The notes below the pieces were generated by a model. It ran no database searches and was not told the origin of the DNA. It saw only the letters and a program-made list of their open reading frames with translations. The translations under genes and the position numbers were made by a program. This document shows, one piece after another, positions 17,085 to 25,365 of a DNA stretch of 64,000 bases. The stretch's first letter is position 1, and every line of letters begins with the position of its first letter. The DNA comes from Tumebacillus flagellatus (GTDB lineage Bacteria; Bacillota; Bacilli; Tumebacillales; Tumebacillaceae), in NCBI RefSeq assembly GCF_000714935.1, contig NZ_JMIR01000024.1, positions 1 through 64,000 of the forward strand, read 5' to 3'.

Positions 17085-17903
17085 TTATTTCGATTGTTGC
17101 GCGCGATACGCGGTGAGCCACTCTGTCCCGAAGTCCACACACTTCACCAACGAGAACAGCCTCGCTTCTGCCGATCCCACGCGGCCGGTGCGGACAGGTT
17201 CGTTTTTTTCAAACGCGGTGCCGATTTCCGGGAACAGATCGGAGTCGCGGTGAATGTCGGTCATCGCCTTCCACACCCGCGCCCCGTCCTCCATCACCGG
17301 CGCGTACTGGGTCTGCAACTCCGCCCCCGGAGCCCGCAGCTCGGACAGGTGCAAGCAGGTGGCATTCCCGTAGCCGACGCCAAGCAGCAACACGTGCGCG
17401 TCAAGTTCGTACATCCGCGCCAACGGCGATTGTTCGCCGAACGCAAAATCGAGACTGTGCCCGGCGATGATCTGCTCCCGGTGTTTGCCCCAAGCGGCAA
17501 ACGACACCTGCGGGTGCCGGCTTCGCAGGACGCCGGGAAACGTGCGGAACGCCTCGACGACGCGTCCCATTGAACGAGTCGGCGTGACGACAGGATCATA
17601 GGCGGGCATCGCGGCGCGAATCGTCTCCCACCAGCTCTCCGGCACGGGCGGGTTGCCCCACAGCGACGGATCGGACAAATCGGCCGATTGCGTCGGCATC
17701 ACCAGCGTCCCTTCCTCCGTCAACACATCCATCAACGCTTGCACGACCGCGACAGGCCCGCCGCACACCCAGCCGAATTGGCTCATCGACGTGTGCGTGA
17801 TCACCGTCATCCCCGCCCGCAACCCCAGTTTGCGCAGGTCGTCCGCCAAACTTTCGCGCGTGCGGGGCGATTCAATCGATTCTACCGCTTTCAGTTCACT
17901 CAT
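17085..17903 (-). CDS. AAC(3)-family N-acetyltransferase
   Basis: A 272-residue enzyme of the aminoglycoside 3-N-acetyltransferase fold. Family marks are [15 protein letters not shown] near the N-terminus, [18 protein letters not shown], the loop [32 protein letters not shown] and [17 protein letters not shown]. Chromosomal homologues in Bacilli (YokD-like) acetylate unknown substrates, and resistance cannot be assumed. It starts 24 bases after the GNAT gene and is probably co-transcribed with it. Confidence 0.92.
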   Translation of the reverse strand: [272 protein letters not shown]

Positions 17904-17927
17904 CTTGCAACCCTCGATTTCTGCGGG

Positions 17928-18407
17928 TTAGATCCATTTTTCCAATTCCAGTTCGTCGCGGATCGGGAGGCCGTTGTCGGCGATCAGCGGAATTTGCGGC
18001 TTCACGCGGCGTGCCGCTTCGACGGCGCGGGGGTAGAGGCGGACGAGTTCATAGCCGCGCTTTTGGTAAAACGCCAGCGCGTTCAAATTGTCGTTGGTGG
18101 TGATCAGCCGGATGCGGGCGAGGCCCTGTTCGCTCGCCCATTGCTCAACGGCTTGCATCAACGCCGAACCGATGCCGCGTCCCTCCCGCAACGAGTCGAG
18201 GGACACTACTTCGCAGGCATCCTCTTGTGCGCTCAGCGTGGCCACGCCGACCACTTCTCCTTCGACAAACGCCGCGAAGCCCGGCAGTTGATCGCATTCA
18301 TGAACACCCTTGCTGTATACCATCTGCGGACTTCCCCAGTGCTCGATCAAAAACGCCCGGAGCCATGCCCGATCGTCGGCGACCAACTCGCGAATTTCCA
18401 CCTTCAT
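17928..18407 (-). CDS. GNAT-family N-acetyltransferase
   Basis: A 159-residue acetyl-CoA dependent acetyltransferase. The motif A loop is SLREGRGIGSALMQAVEQWA and motif B is LNALAFYQKRGYELVRLYP. Start taken at ATG 18407 (MKVEIREL). An upstream in-frame start at 18455 would add 16 residues but falls in the folB terminator. GGGAG lies 13 bases upstream, a loose spacing, so the start is uncertain. Substrate unknown; downstream partner is the AAC(3)-type gene. Confidence 0.85.
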   Translation of the reverse strand: MKVEIRELVADDRAWLRAFLIEHWGSPQMVYSKGVHECDQLPGFAAFVEGEVVGVATLSAQEDACEVVSLDSLREGRGIGSALMQAVEQWASEQGLARIRLITTNDNLNALAFYQKRGYELVRLYPRAVEAARRVKPQIPLIADNGLPIRDELELEKWI

Positions 18408-18452
18408 CTGCTCTGCCCAACTCCCTTGCGGTTTCGTTGCTCTCTCTATTCG

Positions 18453-18485
18453 CAAAAAAAGAACGCTTCCCTTCCGGGCGCGTCC
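18453..18485 (-). terminator. Terminator of fixH-sco-folB
   Basis: Minus-strand stem ACGC-CCC / GGG-GCGT with small bulges, followed by TCTTTTTTT. Confidence 0.75.
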
Positions 18486-18502
18486 ATTTTTTACAGATTC
18501 GT

Positions 18503-18871
18503 TTATTTTCCGTCGCGTTTTCGGTGGATTTCTATCGCCGCCGACGCTAACTCGCCCGGAATCGGGGCGCTCGGTTTGGTGATCTTGACCTGCACCCCGT
18601 GAATCAGCGGGAAGTGGGCGAAAATCGCCGACGCGATGCGCTCGGCGAGCGTCTCGATCAACTGCACCGGCTCCCCCGTCATGATCCGGTCGATGTGCTC
18701 GTAGACGGTGCCGTAGTTGGTCGTTAAGCGCAAATCGTCCGCCCGCCCCGCCGCTTCGAGGTCCGCTTCCATCACGACGTCTGCGTAAAAGCGTTGGCCG
18801 AGCTTCTTCTCTTCCGGGTAGACCCCGTGGTAGCCGTAGAAGACCATGCCGTTCAGAAAAATTTTATCCAT
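18503..18871 (-). CDS. folB: Dihydroneopterin aldolase
   Basis: FolB converts 7,8-dihydroneopterin to 6-hydroxymethyl-dihydropterin and glycolaldehyde in folate synthesis. The 122-residue protein has the family opening IFLNGMVFYGYHGVYPEEKKLGQ, the RLTTNYGTVYEHI helix, the VQLIETLAERIA segment holding the catalytic Glu, and VKITKPSAPIPGELASAAIEI at the end with the active-site Lys. Full length. Unusually it is not beside folP/folK but downstream of sco, 58 bases away. ATG start with GGGGGTG upstream. Confidence 0.95.
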   Translation of the reverse strand: MDKIFLNGMVFYGYHGVYPEEKKLGQRFYADVVMEADLEAAGRADDLRLTTNYGTVYEHIDRIMTGEPVQLIETLAERIASAIFAHFPLIHGVQVKITKPSAPIPGELASAAIEIHRKRDGK

Positions 18872-18929
18872 GCCTGCACCCCCGTCCAGATTTCGGTTCG
18901 TGGACTAGGGTTGCCAAAACCGGCGGGCA

Positions 18930-19547
18930 CTATTTTTCGCGGGCGAGCTTCAAGATGTCGCGGTACACTTCGTCGGTCGACATCTCGTCTCCCATGTTGT
19001 AGACTTTGCGAATTTGGTTGTCGGCGTCAACCAAGTACAGCGAGCGGGTGGAATGCACCCACGACCCGTCCGCTTGCTTTTCCAGATACACGCCGTACGC
19101 GTCCGCCACTTGCGACGTTTGCGCTTCCGTCCCGCGCAGGACCTTCCACCCGGAGCGGTCCATGCGCATGCGGTCGGCGTACTCGCGCAATACTTGGTCG
19201 GTGTCGCGCTCAGGGTCAAACGAGATCGAGAGGAACTCGACTTGCTTGCCGAACAGATCCTTTTGCTTCAATTGGTCTTGCACGTTCGCCATGTTCGACG
19301 TGGTCAGCGGGCAGATGTCCGGGCAGTTCGCGAAGAAAAACTCCACCAACCGCACTTTGCCGCGCTCTCCGTACAGGCTGGTCTGACCGCCGTCGATGTT
19401 TTGCAGGGTAAAATCAGGCGCGGGCATCACCGTCGGAAGTTTTTGCTGCTCGGAATGCCAATACCACCACGAACCTCCCGCCAATGCGAGAAGCACGAGG
19501 ATCAGCGTACTGAACACGCCGACTCGCCGCTTTCTTGCCGGGTCCAT
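18930..19547 (-). CDS. SCO1/SenC-family copper chaperone
   Basis: SCO proteins deliver copper to the CuA site of cytochrome c oxidase from the outer face of the membrane. The 205-residue protein has one N-terminal membrane helix (residues 10-28) and a thioredoxin fold. Copper ligands are the CPDIC pair and a C-terminal His in SWVHSTRS, with FLSISFDPERDT as the family strand. It lies 36 bases downstream of the FixH-like lipoprotein, consistent with respiratory copper handling. No oxidase subunit genes are in the window. Confidence 0.93.
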   Translation of the reverse strand: MDPARKRRVGVFSTLILVLLALAGGSWWYWHSEQQKLPTVMPAPDFTLQNIDGGQTSLYGERGKVRLVEFFFANCPDICPLTTSNMANVQDQLKQKDLFGKQVEFLSISFDPERDTDQVLREYADRMRMDRSGWKVLRGTEAQTSQVADAYGVYLEKQADGSWVHSTRSLYLVDADNQIRKVYNMGDEMSTDEVYRDILKLAREK

Positions 19548-19583
19548 TCTCCAGTTCCTCCTCTAAATTCCGCGCTCGTTTGT

Positions 19584-19976
19584 TCAGGGCGCGACTTGAA
19601 ACTCCACCGTCGGCATCGTGTGCACGTCACGGGTGGTCGTGTGGATCGTGACGTGGTAGATGTCCGCTTTGGCGAATGTTTTTTTGATGGAATAATGTCC
19701 GTTGTCATCGCTTGCGGCGGGGAGTTTTTCATGGTTCGCCGCGTCGCTGTCTCCCCAGATTTCAAATTCCACGGTCGCTTGTTTGACCGGGTCTGTGTTG
19801 ACGGTCACCGTTGCGGTCAGACTCCCTTCTTGGTTTACGTGCAGCGGAGTCGGATTTGTCGCAAACACAATCGTCGGCACAGCCGGTTTGGCGGGCAAGG
19901 GTTCCGTCTTCTGGCTGCCGCACCCGGTCAAGGCGAGCGCCGCCAACGCCGGAATCAGCCACAGCATGCGTTTCAT
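19584..19976 (-). CDS. FixH/YtkA-like lipoprotein
   Basis: A 130-residue lipoprotein (lipobox ALTGC, Cys about residue 19) with one YtkA/FixH beta-sandwich domain: PTPLHVNQEGSLTATVTV, VEFEIWGDSD, GHYSIKKTFAKADIYHVTIH. FixH-like domains occur with oxidase-assembly and copper proteins. It is first in fixH-sco-folB. The start is ATG 19976 (MKRMLW), with GGAAGGA about 12 bases upstream; a longer in-frame version at 20015 would put residues before the signal peptide. Confidence 0.88.
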   Translation of the reverse strand: MKRMLWLIPALAALALTGCGSQKTEPLPAKPAVPTIVFATNPTPLHVNQEGSLTATVTVNTDPVKQATVEFEIWGDSDAANHEKLPAASDDNGHYSIKKTFAKADIYHVTIHTTTRDVHTMPTVEFQVAP

Positions 19977-20139
19977 AATCGAACCAGTCCTTCCAAAGTA
20001 TCTCTCTCCCATCATACTCTGTCTTCTGTCCGCCTCCTATACCTTGCAAGCGTCTTCACCAATTTGTCATCTCCTCAATTCCATCTACCAGTTCATATGA
20101 TAGAATAAGTCCAGAACCAGAAATTGAGGAGTGCAATTC

Positions 20140-20385
20140 ATGGCCAAAGAAAAACCGACTTTCTCCACCCGTTCCGCCGAAGAGCTCTATTGGGCGGTTC
20201 GTCAATTTTTTAAACTGCTTGCCATCGTCATCGCCTGCGGGATCACGCTGTTTATCGCGCAGTTTTTCTCGAACGTGTTGTTTTTGCTGATCGCCGTGAT
20301 CGGGTTTTTGCTGTCGCTGGCGACGGTGGTGTATATGTTCGGGCATTTTATCCGGTTTTTTGTGTTTAAGTCAAGGGGTGAATGA
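20140..20385 (+). CDS. Small two-helix membrane protein, unknown function
   Basis: An 81-residue protein: charged N-terminus MAKEKPTFSTRS, two hydrophobic helices (about residues 26-45 and 48-68) and a basic tail. ATG 20140 has TTGAGGAGTG immediately upstream; a GTG at 20131 lies inside that site. I do not recognise a family. It is divergent from fixH and followed by the oxidoreductase gene. Confidence 0.75.
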   Translation: MAKEKPTFSTRSAEELYWAVRQFFKLLAIVIACGITLFIAQFFSNVLFLLIAVIGFLLSLATVVYMFGHFIRFFVFKSRGE

Positions 20386-20458
20386 TTACTTTTCAAATGA
20401 GCATCGCTCCTTTATACTCCTTACTTGTAGGGAAAATGAAGAAAGGTCGTGACCTCAT

Positions 20459-20983
20459 TTGAAAACGCTCGTGCTTCTCGCTCACCCGAACCTCGAGGAA
20501 TCCCGCATCAACCAACGCTTTGCCAAGGAACTGGAGACGCTGCCGAACGTGACGCTCCATGCGCTCTACGACGTCTATCCGGATGAAAAAATCGACGTGG
20601 CCCGCGAGCAACAGCTGCTGCTCGACCATGACCGCATCGTGTTGCAATTCCCGTTGTACTGGTACAGCTCGCCGTCGCTGTTGAAAAAGTGGCAAGACGA
20701 AGTGCTCACCTACGGATTTGCGTACGGCTCCACCGGAGACAAGCTGCACGGCAAGGAACTGCTCGTCGCCATCTCGACCGGCGGTCCGGCCGAAGCGTAC
20801 CAAGCGGGCGGCTACAACAACTACACGCTCTCCGAACTGCTGCGCCCGTTCCAGCAGACCGCCAACTTGATCGGCGCGCGCTACCTGCCGATCTTCTCCG
20901 TTTCTTCGACGTTCCAGATGTCGGACGAACAACTTGACGCAAACGCCAAAGCTCTCGCGGAGCATATCACCCGCGAGTGGTAA
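20459..20983 (+). CDS. NAD(P)H-dependent flavin oxidoreductase (KefF/MdaB type)
   Basis: A 174-residue flavodoxin-like quinone reductase. KTLVLLAHPNLEESRINQRF is the FMN phosphate-binding start, LQFPLYWYSSPSLLKKWQDEV the signature helix, ELLVAISTGGPAEAYQ the second flavin loop. Related enzymes reduce quinones or support KefC potassium efflux, but no kef gene is adjacent. Start is TTG 20459 with GAAAGG about 12 bases upstream. Confidence 0.92.
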   Translation: MKTLVLLAHPNLEESRINQRFAKELETLPNVTLHALYDVYPDEKIDVAREQQLLLDHDRIVLQFPLYWYSSPSLLKKWQDEVLTYGFAYGSTGDKLHGKELLVAISTGGPAEAYQAGGYNNYTLSELLRPFQQTANLIGARYLPIFSVSSTFQMSDEQLDANAKALAEHITREW

Positions 20984-21011
20984 TGATCTGGACCAGCGCA
21001 CTCGCACGAAC

Positions 21012-21045
21012 GGTCGGTGGAACACAGGCTCCACCGCGCTTTTTC
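21012..21045 (+). terminator. Terminator of the oxidoreductase gene
   Basis: Stem CGGTGGA / TCCACCG, eight-base loop, followed by CGCTTTTT. Confidence 0.8.
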
Positions 21046-21083
21046 ACGGGGCGTCCCTTGCAAAAAACACTCAATGTTGTCGC

Positions 21084-21121
21084 AAAAAACCACCTCGACC
21101 TTCGCGGCCGGGTGGTTTTTT
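21084..21121 (-). terminator. Terminator of the DUF4188 gene
   Basis: Stem AAAAAACCACC / GGTGGTTTTTT; functional on the minus strand and possibly on both. Confidence 0.85.
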
Positions 21122-21124
21122 CGT

Positions 21125-21646
21125 TCACTGTTCTTTGTCGTGCCCGTGCACGCGGGAGTAGGCGGTCTCATGGCGCGGGCCCTTCGTCTGGACGTGTCGG
21201 TCTTTCAAAGCTTTGCCAAGGCCAAAGTGCGGCATGTTGCCGTAGAGGGTTTCAAACTTGCCCGGTTCGATCAGGTACGTCTCGTGCCAAATCCCCACCA
21301 CGTCGCTGTTCAGCCCGACTTTGCGGTGGAAATCCTGCCACGCCTTCAAATGTTTCTCCATGTGCGCGTACCGCTCCAGAAGTTCAAACGACCGCCAATA
21401 CTGCACCACGCCGATGCCCCGCCAATAGAGGATCACCTCGCTGTCGAGAAACCCTAATTCTTCGTTCGTATACAACTCCGTCATCATCGGGAACATCGCC
21501 CGCGCCACCGGCAGCCACTTGTGCACCGCCCACAGTTTGTTCACGCGCAACCCGATCAAAAACAACACAAACGGCTCGTCCGATTGAACCGTATATCGAC
21601 CTTTAAATATCTCTTTCACCAGCGGCACACCCTTTTTATTTTCCAT
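21125..21646 (-). CDS. DUF4188 protein (monooxygenase-like ferredoxin-like fold)
   Basis: A 173-residue protein matching the DUF4188 family by memory: FKGRYTVQSDEPFVLFLIGLRVNKLWAVHKWLPV, the WRGIGVVQYWRSFELLERYA segment, HLKAWQDFHRK and GIWHETYLI..FETLYGNMPHFGL. Members have a dimeric alpha-beta barrel-like fold and are often called monooxygenases, without firm substrate evidence. It starts 25 bases after the upstream acetyltransferase gene, so the two form an operon. Confidence 0.88.
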   Translation of the reverse strand: MENKKGVPLVKEIFKGRYTVQSDEPFVLFLIGLRVNKLWAVHKWLPVARAMFPMMTELYTNEELGFLDSEVILYWRGIGVVQYWRSFELLERYAHMEKHLKAWQDFHRKVGLNSDVVGIWHETYLIEPGKFETLYGNMPHFGLGKALKDRHVQTKGPRHETAYSRVHGHDKEQ

Positions 21647-21671
21647 TATATAAGAAATGCGCCGCCGGGTC

Positions 21672-22241
21672 TTACGAATTTTGCGAAGTGTTCAACCTCT
21701 CCCAATCTTCGTCGAGAATCGCCCAATGTTCGAGATCGACCCACACTTCTTGCACCAGCAAACTCTTGCGGTGAATCCCTTCAAATTGATACCCCGCCTT
21801 CGCCACCAAGCGCTTCGACCCGGTGTTGATCGGCATGATGCCCGCTTCCATCCGATGCAAGCCCAACTGCTCAAAGCCAAATCCCGTGCACAGGCGCACC
21901 GCTTCCGACCCCAAGCCTTTGCCGTTTTGCGCTTGGTCGATCGAGTACCCGATCATGCCGCTTTGCTGCGGCCCGCGTCTCACGAAGTTGATCCCGATGC
22001 GGCCGACCAACTCGTCGGCTTCCTGCGAAAATACGCCAAACAAATACGCTTCGTCCCGGTCCCACGCCTGCGCCGCGCGCTCGATTTGCTGCACGACCGC
22101 TTCCCCGCTGTACGAATGTCCCGGACGAGTCGGTTCAAATTGAACAAAAAATTCCTGATTGCGCTCATGGTATCGCACCAAACTAGCAACGTCCTCCTGC
22201 GTCAACGGACGCAGATACACTCTGTTCCCCGTAAGTTTCAT
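21672..22241 (-). CDS. GNAT-family N-acetyltransferase (RimJ/RimL type)
   Basis: A 189-residue acetyltransferase. TGNRVYLRPLTQEDVASLVRY is the typical RimJ/RimL opening, GMIGYSIDQAQNGKGLGSEAVRL the acetyl-CoA loop, and LHRMEAGIMPINTGSKRLVAKAGYQFEG the RimJ signature. Family members acetylate ribosomal protein N-termini or small molecules; the substrate here is unknown. First gene of a pair with DUF4188. Confidence 0.92.
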   Translation of the reverse strand: MKLTGNRVYLRPLTQEDVASLVRYHERNQEFFVQFEPTRPGHSYSGEAVVQQIERAAQAWDRDEAYLFGVFSQEADELVGRIGINFVRRGPQQSGMIGYSIDQAQNGKGLGSEAVRLCTGFGFEQLGLHRMEAGIMPINTGSKRLVAKAGYQFEGIHRKSLLVQEVWVDLEHWAILDEDWERLNTSQNS

Positions 22242-22400
22242 GTTGGCAATCCCCTTTCTTGCATTCCCGCCGTCCCCTCGATGACTGACAGGAATTCCCT
22301 CTCACTATTGTAACACGAAGTCTCGTCTTGTACCTCCCGAGTCTGCCAAAACCTGCTATACTGAGTCTGAACATCCAGAAAGTTCCCGTGGAGGTGAACG

Positions 22401-23162
22401 ATGACATTTCCGGTCTACATTTCAATCGGCTCGTGGAGCATCCATCCGCATGTGCTCTTTGAATCGTTGGCGTACTTTATCGGCTTTCGCGTCTACCTCT
22501 GGACGCGAAGCAAAGACCGCATCCCGTTTAAGGTCTCAACCCTGCTCTTGCTCGGCATGATCCTCGGGGCCGCACTTGGCTCCAAAGCCCTGTACTGGTT
22601 CCAAGACCCGAAGCTGACGTGGGCGCACATCACCGACCTGCCGTATCTCATGCAAGGCAAGACGATCGTCGGCGGCTTTCTCGGCGGTCTGATCGGCGTG
22701 GAAATCGTCAAAAAGTGCGTCGGCTGGACGTCGCGCACCGGCGATGATTATACGATCCCGATGATCGTCGGCCTCGCCATCGGGCGGATCGGTTGTTTTT
22801 TGACGGGGCTCGCCGACGAGACGTGCGGCAACCCGACGACGTGGATCACGGGCATCGACTTTGGCGACGGCATCCCGCGCCATCCGACGCAGCTCTATGA
22901 GATCGCGTTCCTCGCGCTGCTTGCGGGCGTGTTGATTTTTTTGAAAAAACGAGCTTCGCTGCCAAACGGCGGAATCTTCCAACTCTTCATGTTCTGCTAT
23001 CTGCTCTTCCGCCTCGGCGTCGAGTTCATCAAGCCGGTGCCGCACATCTATTGGATTTTCAGCAACATCCAAATCGCCTGCATCCTCGGGCTGATCCACT
23101 ACATCAACCTCCTGCGCCAATGGCCGCGGGAAGCTTTCAAGAAGGAGACCCTCCATGCCTAA
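22401..23162 (+). CDS. Lgt-like membrane protein (prolipoprotein diacylglyceryl transferase family)
   Basis: A 253-residue polytopic protein with about seven helices. The Lgt signature region is present as GLAIGRIGCFLTGLADETCGNPTTW and the catalytic-site HPTQLYEI follows at about residue 160. It differs from canonical Lgt, in which this region normally reads GRIGNFINGE: here Asn is replaced and an ADETCG loop is found. That suggests a paralogue rather than the housekeeping enzyme. Its stop overlaps the start of the radical SAM gene by 8 bases. A role on a phospholipid substrate in the membrane is plausible; ordinary lipoprotein lipidation remains possible. Confidence 0.88.
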   Translation: MTFPVYISIGSWSIHPHVLFESLAYFIGFRVYLWTRSKDRIPFKVSTLLLLGMILGAALGSKALYWFQDPKLTWAHITDLPYLMQGKTIVGGFLGGLIGVEIVKKCVGWTSRTGDDYTIPMIVGLAIGRIGCFLTGLADETCGNPTTWITGIDFGDGIPRHPTQLYEIAFLALLAGVLIFLKKRASLPNGGIFQLFMFCYLLFRLGVEFIKPVPHIYWIFSNIQIACILGLIHYINLLRQWPREAFKKETLHA

Positions 23163-24585
23163 AAACCGCCCCTACATCTTCTATGAACTCACCAACTCGA
23201 TTTGCTCGACCTGCTTGACCAAAGTCGAAGCGAAAGTGATCATCCAAGACAACCACGTCTACCTGCACAAGCACTGCTTCACGCACGGCCCGGAGAAAGT
23301 CTTGATTTCCACCGACGCCGACTACTACAAACTCTGCCGCGAATATTTGAAACCGTCGGAGATGCCGCAAGTGTGGAACACGCCGATGAAGTACGGTTGC
23401 CCGTATGACTGCGGCCTCTGTCCGGACCATGAGCAGCACTCGTGCCTGACGCTGGTGGAAATCATCGAGAAGTGCAACCTCGCCTGCCCGATCTGCTACG
23501 CCGAATCGTCGCCGCAGCAAGAGAAAATTCGCTCGCTCGAAGAAGTCGAAGCGATGCTCGACGCCGTCGTCCGCAACGAAGGCGAGCCGGACATCGTGCA
23601 GATCTCCGGCGGCGAACCGACGATCCACCCGCAGTTCTTTGAAATTCTGGATCTCGCGAAGTCGAAGCCGATCAAGCATCTCATGGTCAACACCAACGGC
23701 CTCCGCATCGCCCAAGACCGCGAATTTGTGGAACGCCTCGCGACGTACATGCCGGGCTTTGAACTCTACTTGCAGTTCGACTCGTTTGAAGGAGACGCCC
23801 TGCGCGAACTGCGCGGCGCCGATCTGCGCGAGATTCGCCGCAAAGCGATCGAGCATCTGAACGAATTCAACATCTCCACCACGCTCGTCGTCACGCTGAA
23901 GAAAGGCCTCAACGACCACGAAGTCGGCGACATCATCCAATACGGCTTGAAGCAGCGTTGCGTGCGCGGCGTGACGTTCCAACCGATTCAAGCGGCCGGC
24001 CGCTTGGAGGAGTTCGACCCGGCGACCGACCGTCTGACGCTCTCCGAAGTCCGCCAGATGATCATCGACCAATCGGGCGTGTTCACCGCCGACGACATGA
24101 TTCCCGTGCCCTGCCACCCGGATTCCCTCGCGATGGGCTATGCGCTGAAGCTCGGCGGCGAAGTGCTCCCGCTGACCGGCCTGATCGACCCTTCCGTGCT
24201 GTTGCAGGGCGGGCGCAACACGATCGTGTTCGAGCAAGACGAAACGCTGAAATCCCGCATCTTCGAGCTGTTCTCCACCAACCATTCGCCGGAATCGCAG
24301 ACCTTGTCGCTGAAAAACTTGCTCTGCTGCCTGCCGATGATCGCGGTGCCGGACGGGTTGAACTACAACAACGTGTTCCGCGTGCTGATCATGCAGTTCC
24401 TCGACCCGCACAACTTCGACGTGCGCTCCGTCAAAAAATCCTGTGTGCACATCGCACATCCGGACGGCCGCATCATCCCGTTTGACACGTACAACATCTT
24501 CTACCGCGGCGACAAAGAAGCGAAATTGGAGGAACTGCGCAAAAAGTACAGCCCGATGTACGAACACGAACTGGAGGTGCTGTAG
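23155..24585 (+). CDS. Radical SAM protein, COG1964 / tetraether-synthase-like
   Basis: A 476-residue radical SAM enzyme. An N-terminal rubredoxin-like part carries Cys17-x2-Cys20 and Cys41. A cysteine cluster Cys82, Cys86, Cys89, Cys97 follows. The SAM [4Fe-4S] motif CNLACPIC (Cys107, 111, 114) and SGGEP (151-155) come next. The C-terminus has a Cys-x-His and the phrase IIPFDTYNIFYR. This layout is that of COG1964 proteins, which include MJ0619 and archaeal Tes, which joins lipid tails. The lipid-type neighbour (Lgt-like) fits a lipid substrate, but that is inference. It overlaps both neighbours (8 bases before, 1 base after). Confidence 0.9.
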   Translation: MPKNRPYIFYELTNSICSTCLTKVEAKVIIQDNHVYLHKHCFTHGPEKVLISTDADYYKLCREYLKPSEMPQVWNTPMKYGCPYDCGLCPDHEQHSCLTLVEIIEKCNLACPICYAESSPQQEKIRSLEEVEAMLDAVVRNEGEPDIVQISGGEPTIHPQFFEILDLAKSKPIKHLMVNTNGLRIAQDREFVERLATYMPGFELYLQFDSFEGDALRELRGADLREIRRKAIEHLNEFNISTTLVVTLKKGLNDHEVGDIIQYGLKQRCVRGVTFQPIQAAGRLEEFDPATDRLTLSEVRQMIIDQSGVFTADDMIPVPCHPDSLAMGYALKLGGEVLPLTGLIDPSVLLQGGRNTIVFEQDETLKSRIFELFSTNHSPESQTLSLKNLLCCLPMIAVPDGLNYNNVFRVLIMQFLDPHNFDVRSVKKSCVHIAHPDGRIIPFDTYNIFYRGDKEAKLEELRKKYSPMYEHELEVL

Positions 24586-24875
24586 TGGCAGAAGAACAAA
24601 ATGACTTTAAGACCGGTCTGTGGTGGGGCATGGGTGCCGGGTTGGTCATCAACGGGATCGCCGCCCTGATCATTTGGTTGACCGGCGGAGGGCCGATTCT
24701 CATCGCCATCGGCCTCTTGCAAATCGTCTACATCACGCCGCTGTCGTTGTTCGCCTTGCTCATCCGCAGGTACGGGCAAGGCATCTCCGTCGGCATGTGG
24801 ATCATGGCGGGCATCATCTTCCTGTTGAACATGATCGGCTGCGGCATCATGGTCAGCGGGTTGTCCCATCTCTAA
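24585..24875 (+). CDS. Small three-helix membrane protein in the radical SAM operon
   Basis: A 96-residue protein starting at GTG 24585, which shares one base with the radical SAM stop. Three hydrophobic helices lie at about residues 14-33, 36-57 and 69-92, separated by a short basic loop (IRRYGQG). No family recognised. Tight coupling suggests it works with the radical SAM and Lgt-like proteins, perhaps as membrane anchor or partner. Confidence 0.8.
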   Translation: MAEEQNDFKTGLWWGMGAGLVINGIAALIIWLTGGGPILIAIGLLQIVYITPLSLFALLIRRYGQGISVGMWIMAGIIFLLNMIGCGIMVSGLSHL

Positions 24876-24877
24876 GT

Positions 24878-24916
24878 CAAAAAAACACCCCGGCTCACGC
24901 GCCAGGGTGTTTTTTC
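24878..24916. terminator. Bidirectional terminator between convergent operons
   Basis: Stem AAAAAACACCC / GGGTGTTTTTT with a 14-base loop. Confidence 0.9.
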
Positions 24917-25350
24917 GTGCTGTCCGATTTGCTTTCGCGAAACGTAAACCATTTATGTCCGAGATACGACGTCAACGTGTACAGCACCGATCCGACCAGC
25001 ACGGCGACGTTCTCAATCCACGCGGTGTTGTCGGTGAACAGCGCCAGCACCCAGCGCGTGATCTGCAAGCCGAGGGAGTAAGAAACCGCGTACGAAGCGA
25101 GCAGCACCAAGATGAACTTCCACCAGCTCGTGCCGACGCTCGCGCTGTTTCGAAACGTAAAGCTGCGGTTGAGGAAGTACGACGTCACGCCCCCGGTGCA
25201 GTTCCCGGCAAACGTCGAGATCCAATAGGAGATCCCGAACAAGTTCAACAGCAGATACGTCGTGGACAAGCCGACGATCGTGTTGATCACCCCGATCAAC
25301 AAAAAACGGGTCAAACTGTGGTTCCACACTTTCAGGACGAGAGTGCCCAC
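24895..25350 (-). CDS. GtrA-family flippase-like membrane protein
   Basis: A 151-residue four-helix membrane protein of the GtrA/DPMS3 family: RFLLIGVINTIVGLSTTYLLL, the NRSFTFR motif after helix 2, and LTSYLGHKWFTFR at the end. GtrA-like proteins are thought to flip or bind polyprenyl-phosphate sugars made by a GtrB-type transferase, which is the next gene upstream. GTG start with GAGGAGG 7 bases upstream. Confidence 0.93.
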   Translation of the reverse strand: MGTLVLKVWNHSLTRFLLIGVINTIVGLSTTYLLLNLFGISYWISTFAGNCTGGVTSYFLNRSFTFRNSASVGTSWWKFILVLLASYAVSYSLGLQITRWVLALFTDNTAWIENVAVLVGSVLYTLTSYLGHKWFTFRESKSDSTKKHPGA

Positions 25351-25365
25351 GGGAACTTCCTCCTC

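Noticed and set aside
17085-17903. Acquired aminoglycoside-resistance gene
   Set aside because: AAC(3)-family genes are common chromosomal genes in Bacilli; there is no mobile context and resistance cannot be inferred from the fold.
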